A DNA stretch of 13,301 nucleotides, from contig CAYSCH010000273.1 in the NCBI GenBank assembly GCA_964429355.1, positions 1 through 13,301 of the forward strand, in the 5' to 3' direction. A program made the translations under genes and the position numbers. The stretch is from JAAYAY01 sp964429355. Its GTDB lineage: Bacteria; Planctomycetota; Planctomycetia; Pirellulales; Thermoguttaceae. The first letter of the stretch is position 1, and every line of letters starts with the position of its first letter. Under the pieces are notes generated by a model. The model made no database searches, was not told where the DNA came from, and was given only the letters and a program-made list of their open reading frames with translations. Shown in pieces: positions 11,856-13,301 of this stretch.

Positions 11856-12188
11856 ATGGCCAAGAAGAAGATGGGTGGTCGCGCCGGCAGTCGGGGGCCC
11901 AGAAGCGCCGAGGAATCGAGGCGGCTGCAGCAAATCCGCGAAAAGGTGCCAGAGGAGTTTCCGCCGCGTGAGCCCCCGCGTCTTCAGCCGGCGACTGAAG
12001 GCATCGCCGCACAGATTCATGCAGCTCGCCAGGCGCAGGGGCTCACCTGGTACGCGGTCGCCAGACGCGCTGGCATTCCCAATCCGAGCACTGTGCGCGA
12101 TATCGAATACGGGCGTGATACGAAACTGTCGAGTCTGCAGGCCGTGGCCAAAGCCCTCGGACTGCGTCTTGAATTGGTCGAGGTATAG
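11856..12188 (+). CDS. XRE-family helix-turn-helix antitoxin
   Basis: 110 aa with a strong ribosome binding site (AAGGAGG at 11841-11847, 8 nt before ATG). Residues 1-48 are basic and Pro/Arg-rich (KKKMGGRAGSRGPR...). Residues 50-108 form an XRE/Cro-type HTH: IAAQIHAARQAQGLTWYAVA, then RRAGIPNPSTVRDIEYG as recognition region and LSSLQAVAKALGLRLELV. It follows the broken BrnT-like toxin and so is the surviving antitoxin, probably binding the shared promoter. The next fragment (D) starts 32 bp after its stop. Confidence 0.85.
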   Translation: MAKKKMGGRAGSRGPRSAEESRRLQQIREKVPEEFPPREPPRLQPATEGIAAQIHAARQAQGLTWYAVARRAGIPNPSTVRDIEYGRDTKLSSLQAVAKALGLRLELVEV

Positions 12189-12220
12189 ATGCCTCGCGAT
12201 CACCGACTATTCGGAGGAAA

Positions 12221-12256
12221 ATGAGGACCGTCAGAGTGAGTGGTCTGCCGTTCTGA
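12221..12256 (+). pseudogene. Module D: 5' stub of the 75-aa antitoxin-like gene
   Basis: GGAGGAAA then ATGAGGACCGTCAGAGTGAG encodes MRTVRVSG, the start of the 75-aa gene family, with the same GGAGGAA site. After 8 residues it meets the sequence CTGACCCCTGTCTCCTGGCT of repeat tract R5 and stops (LPF-stop). This is a fourth copy, cut exactly at a repeat tract. Confidence 0.75.
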
Positions 12257-12300
12257 CCCCTGTCTCCTGGCTCCTGACCTCTTCTTCCTTCTTCCTGCCT
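12254..12300 (-). repeat. TGACCCCTGTCTCCTGGCTC repeat tract R5
   Basis: A pyrimidine-rich tract between the D stub and the 3' end of toxin B; same family as R2 and the first half of R4. Confidence 0.7.
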
Positions 12301-12303
12301 CAT

Positions 12304-12666
12304 TCATGTCCAATCACTGAGAAATTCCAGTCGATTGTGCATCTCTTCTGCCGTTCTGCCAGCGATCAGCTTGAGCAGGCGGCGCAAACGCTCCCCGATC
12401 GAATATCGTTGCTGGGCTACAAGGATGATCCCGACGTGCGAGCGCCCTTGGGACAGTAATTCTGTGTGAATACGACAGAAGTCAGAGCTGTTGAAGCTTA
12501 CCAAAACACGACCGTGCGAACCGGCAAATTCGAGCTGCTCTTCATCGGTCGCGGCAGTCATCCCAGATTCAAGGGCCGTCGTCGCGTCGACACCTCTGGC
12601 ACGCAGCCCCGTCAGGAGCCCACGTTCTCCAGAGTCCGCGTCCAAGTAGAGGCGAACAAGACTCAC
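12304..12666 (-). CDS. Module B: DUF5615 PIN-like toxin, intact
   Basis: 120 aa of the DUF5615/Mut7-C-like PIN superfamily, predicted metal-dependent RNase toxins paired with DUF433. Acidic active-site candidates are the LYLDAD motif (residues 7-12), TDEEQLEFA in the middle and NSSDF (about 59-63), after the typical VLVSFN strand. The tail VGIILVAQQRYSIGERLRRL is also typical. It starts at GTG 12664-12666, which overlaps the DUF433 stop by 4 nt (GTGA), so expression is coupled. It is the only full-length toxin among the three modules. The gene ends next to repeat tract R5. Confidence 0.85.
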   Translation of the reverse strand: MSLVRLYLDADSGERGLLTGLRARGVDATTALESGMTAATDEEQLEFAGSHGRVLVSFNSSDFCRIHTELLSQGRSHVGIILVAQQRYSIGERLRRLLKLIAGRTAEEMHNRLEFLSDWT

Positions 12667-12962
12667 TCGCGACTCCTGCTACGGGCCCCGTGGAGATCGG
12701 CCAACCGCCCAAACTCGGTGTCTTCCTCCGCCAACTCCGCGTCGATCAAGTCGCGGTTGGCATGGTAATAGGTTAAGGCGGCGAATACCTGCGACAGAGT
12801 CAGATGCCCGTATTGATCGGCGATCTCTTCAGGAGTCTGCCCCTGCTTGTACCAGCCGGCAATTCGGCGGACGGAGACTGAGGTTCCGGCAATACAGGGA
12901 CGCCCGCCACAAACGCCGGGAGTCTGGGTAATGAGCGAGCCAATGTCGGTCACTGCTGGCAT
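12663..12962 (-). CDS. Module B: DUF433 antitoxin
   Basis: 99 aa, the same protein as copy A except the final residue (Glu instead of Ala), with the DUF433 signature GGRPCIAGTSVSVRRIAG and YKQGQTPEEIADQYG. It starts 2 nt after the stop of the 75-aa gene (AAGGAG inside that gene's last codons) and its stop overlaps the toxin GTG. It is the presumed direct inhibitor of the toxin at 12304-12666. Since copy A is practically the same protein, the two genes together give the cell a double dose of antitoxin. Confidence 0.88.
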   Translation of the reverse strand: MPAVTDIGSLITQTPGVCGGRPCIAGTSVSVRRIAGWYKQGQTPEEIADQYGHLTLSQVFAALTYYHANRDLIDAELAEEDTEFGRLADLHGARSRSRE

Positions 12963-12964
12963 AG

Positions 12965-13192
12965 TTACTTGCTCCTTGGGTCAGAGACCGAGGTGTAGAT
13001 GTCTTGACGCGGGTCGCTCAGGTCGTCAGCCCACTCCCGAGCAATAGCATCTGCCCAGGCATCTCCCGCTTCATCCTCGTGAGAAGAGGGAACGATCAGA
13101 ACCGTGACCGGTCCAGGGGAAATTTCCGCAGGAACGATTGCCAAGAGCTGATGGTTCTCGTCAACGCTACCGCTGACTTTGACAGTCCTCAT
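12965..13192 (-). CDS. Module B: 75-aa antitoxin-like protein
   Basis: Identical in sequence to the copy at 11072-11299: ATG at 13190-13192, GGAGG site, beta-rich front and acidic helical tail. It is the first gene of the only complete three-gene operon (75-aa protein, DUF433, DUF5615) in the window. The function of this family is unknown to me; it could autoregulate the operon or be a second antitoxin. Confidence 0.78.
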   Translation of the reverse strand: MRTVKVSGSVDENHQLLAIVPAEISPGPVTVLIVPSSHEDEAGDAWADAIAREWADDLSDPRQDIYTSVSDPRSK

Positions 13193-13225
13193 GATCTTCC
13201 TCCAGCCATCGATCGTCCACACAGT

Positions 13226-13255
13226 ATTCTACGTCAAAGTGCGCTGAGCCTTCAA
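13226..13255 (-). promoter_or_regulatory. Promoter of module B
   Basis: TTGAAG (13250-13255), 18-bp spacer, TAGAAT (13226-13231) on the minus strand, within the duplicated segment and so the same as promoter A. Confidence 0.7.
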
Positions 13256-13266
13256 TGATCGCAAAT

Positions 13267-13301
13267 TCCCCCTGCCCCCTGTCCCCCGACCCCTGACCCC
13301 T
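13267..13301 (-). repeat. CCCCTGCCCCCTGTCCCC repeat tract R6
   Basis: A pyrimidine-rich tract that begins exactly where identity between copies A and B ends, and continues out of the window. Confidence 0.75.

Larger units (their letters stand above)
12599..13268. repeat. Duplicated segment, copy B
   Basis: Counterpart of 10692-11375. The apparent identity of about 600 bp including non-coding DNA points to a recent duplication or gene conversion. Confidence 0.9.

Overview
The window looks like a draft-assembly contig from a high-GC planctomycete (Pirellulales-like). The pointers are a secreted PQQ-type beta-propeller protein with the DWPRWRGP start seen after the signal peptide in that phylum, discoidin domains, an IS66 remnant with the KTPQNSSIPPSTQHPHAKPP signature, and many purine-rich GTCAGGGG-type intergenic repeats. 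A run of 10 Ns at 1487-1496 shows that two contigs were joined there. This assignment is inference; no rRNA or tRNA is present to confirm it.

Region 1 (1-4.2 kb) is eroded ground around one real gene. It holds the end of a discoidin (F5/8 type C) protein, a frameshifted helical gene, the left end of an IS66 element fused to the C-terminal tail of another discoidin domain, and the convergent 2-kb PQQ-propeller/LamG gene interrupted by the N gap. Two back-to-back gene fragments follow at 3.7-4.2 kb: a minus-strand hypothetical and the C-terminus of a RHH/HicB-like antitoxin.

Region 2 (4.3-8.1 kb) is the most unusual part. It is a compact four-gene cluster on the + strand: a MerR-like HTH protein; a protein joining a GPRTPEGK...HGL domain to an IS1595/ISXO2-type zinc ribbon and helical region without a transposase catalytic domain; a small helical protein; and a complete phage-type large terminase with ATPase and nuclease motifs plus an inserted zinc finger. 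The last two genes overlap by 14 nt. Three copies of one palindrome (AAGCCGA-N3-TCGGCTT) sit just before the regulator gene and in the gap after it, so they look like operators. No recognisable portal or capsid gene follows. The cluster could be a degraded prophage, a satellite or a domesticated packaging module.

Region 3 (8.2-13.3 kb) is a toxin-antitoxin island wrapped around one housekeeping-type gene, wecB. A three-gene operon (75-aa protein, DUF433 antitoxin, DUF5615 PIN-like toxin) occurs three times: C on +, A and B on -. A fourth remnant, D, also exists. A and B appear identical over about 600 bp. Only B keeps an intact toxin. A is broken by a 14-bp tandem duplication and by a 187-bp element with terminal inverted repeats, and C is truncated after about 20 recognisable residues. 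The promoter boxes TTGAA(G/T)-N18-TAGAAT are conserved in all three modules although the spacers have diverged. A BrnT-like toxin remnant with an XRE antitoxin lies between A and B. GTCAGGGG/CCCCTGAC repeat tracts lie at nearly every module edge and breakpoint, and one contains a strong G-quadruplex motif.
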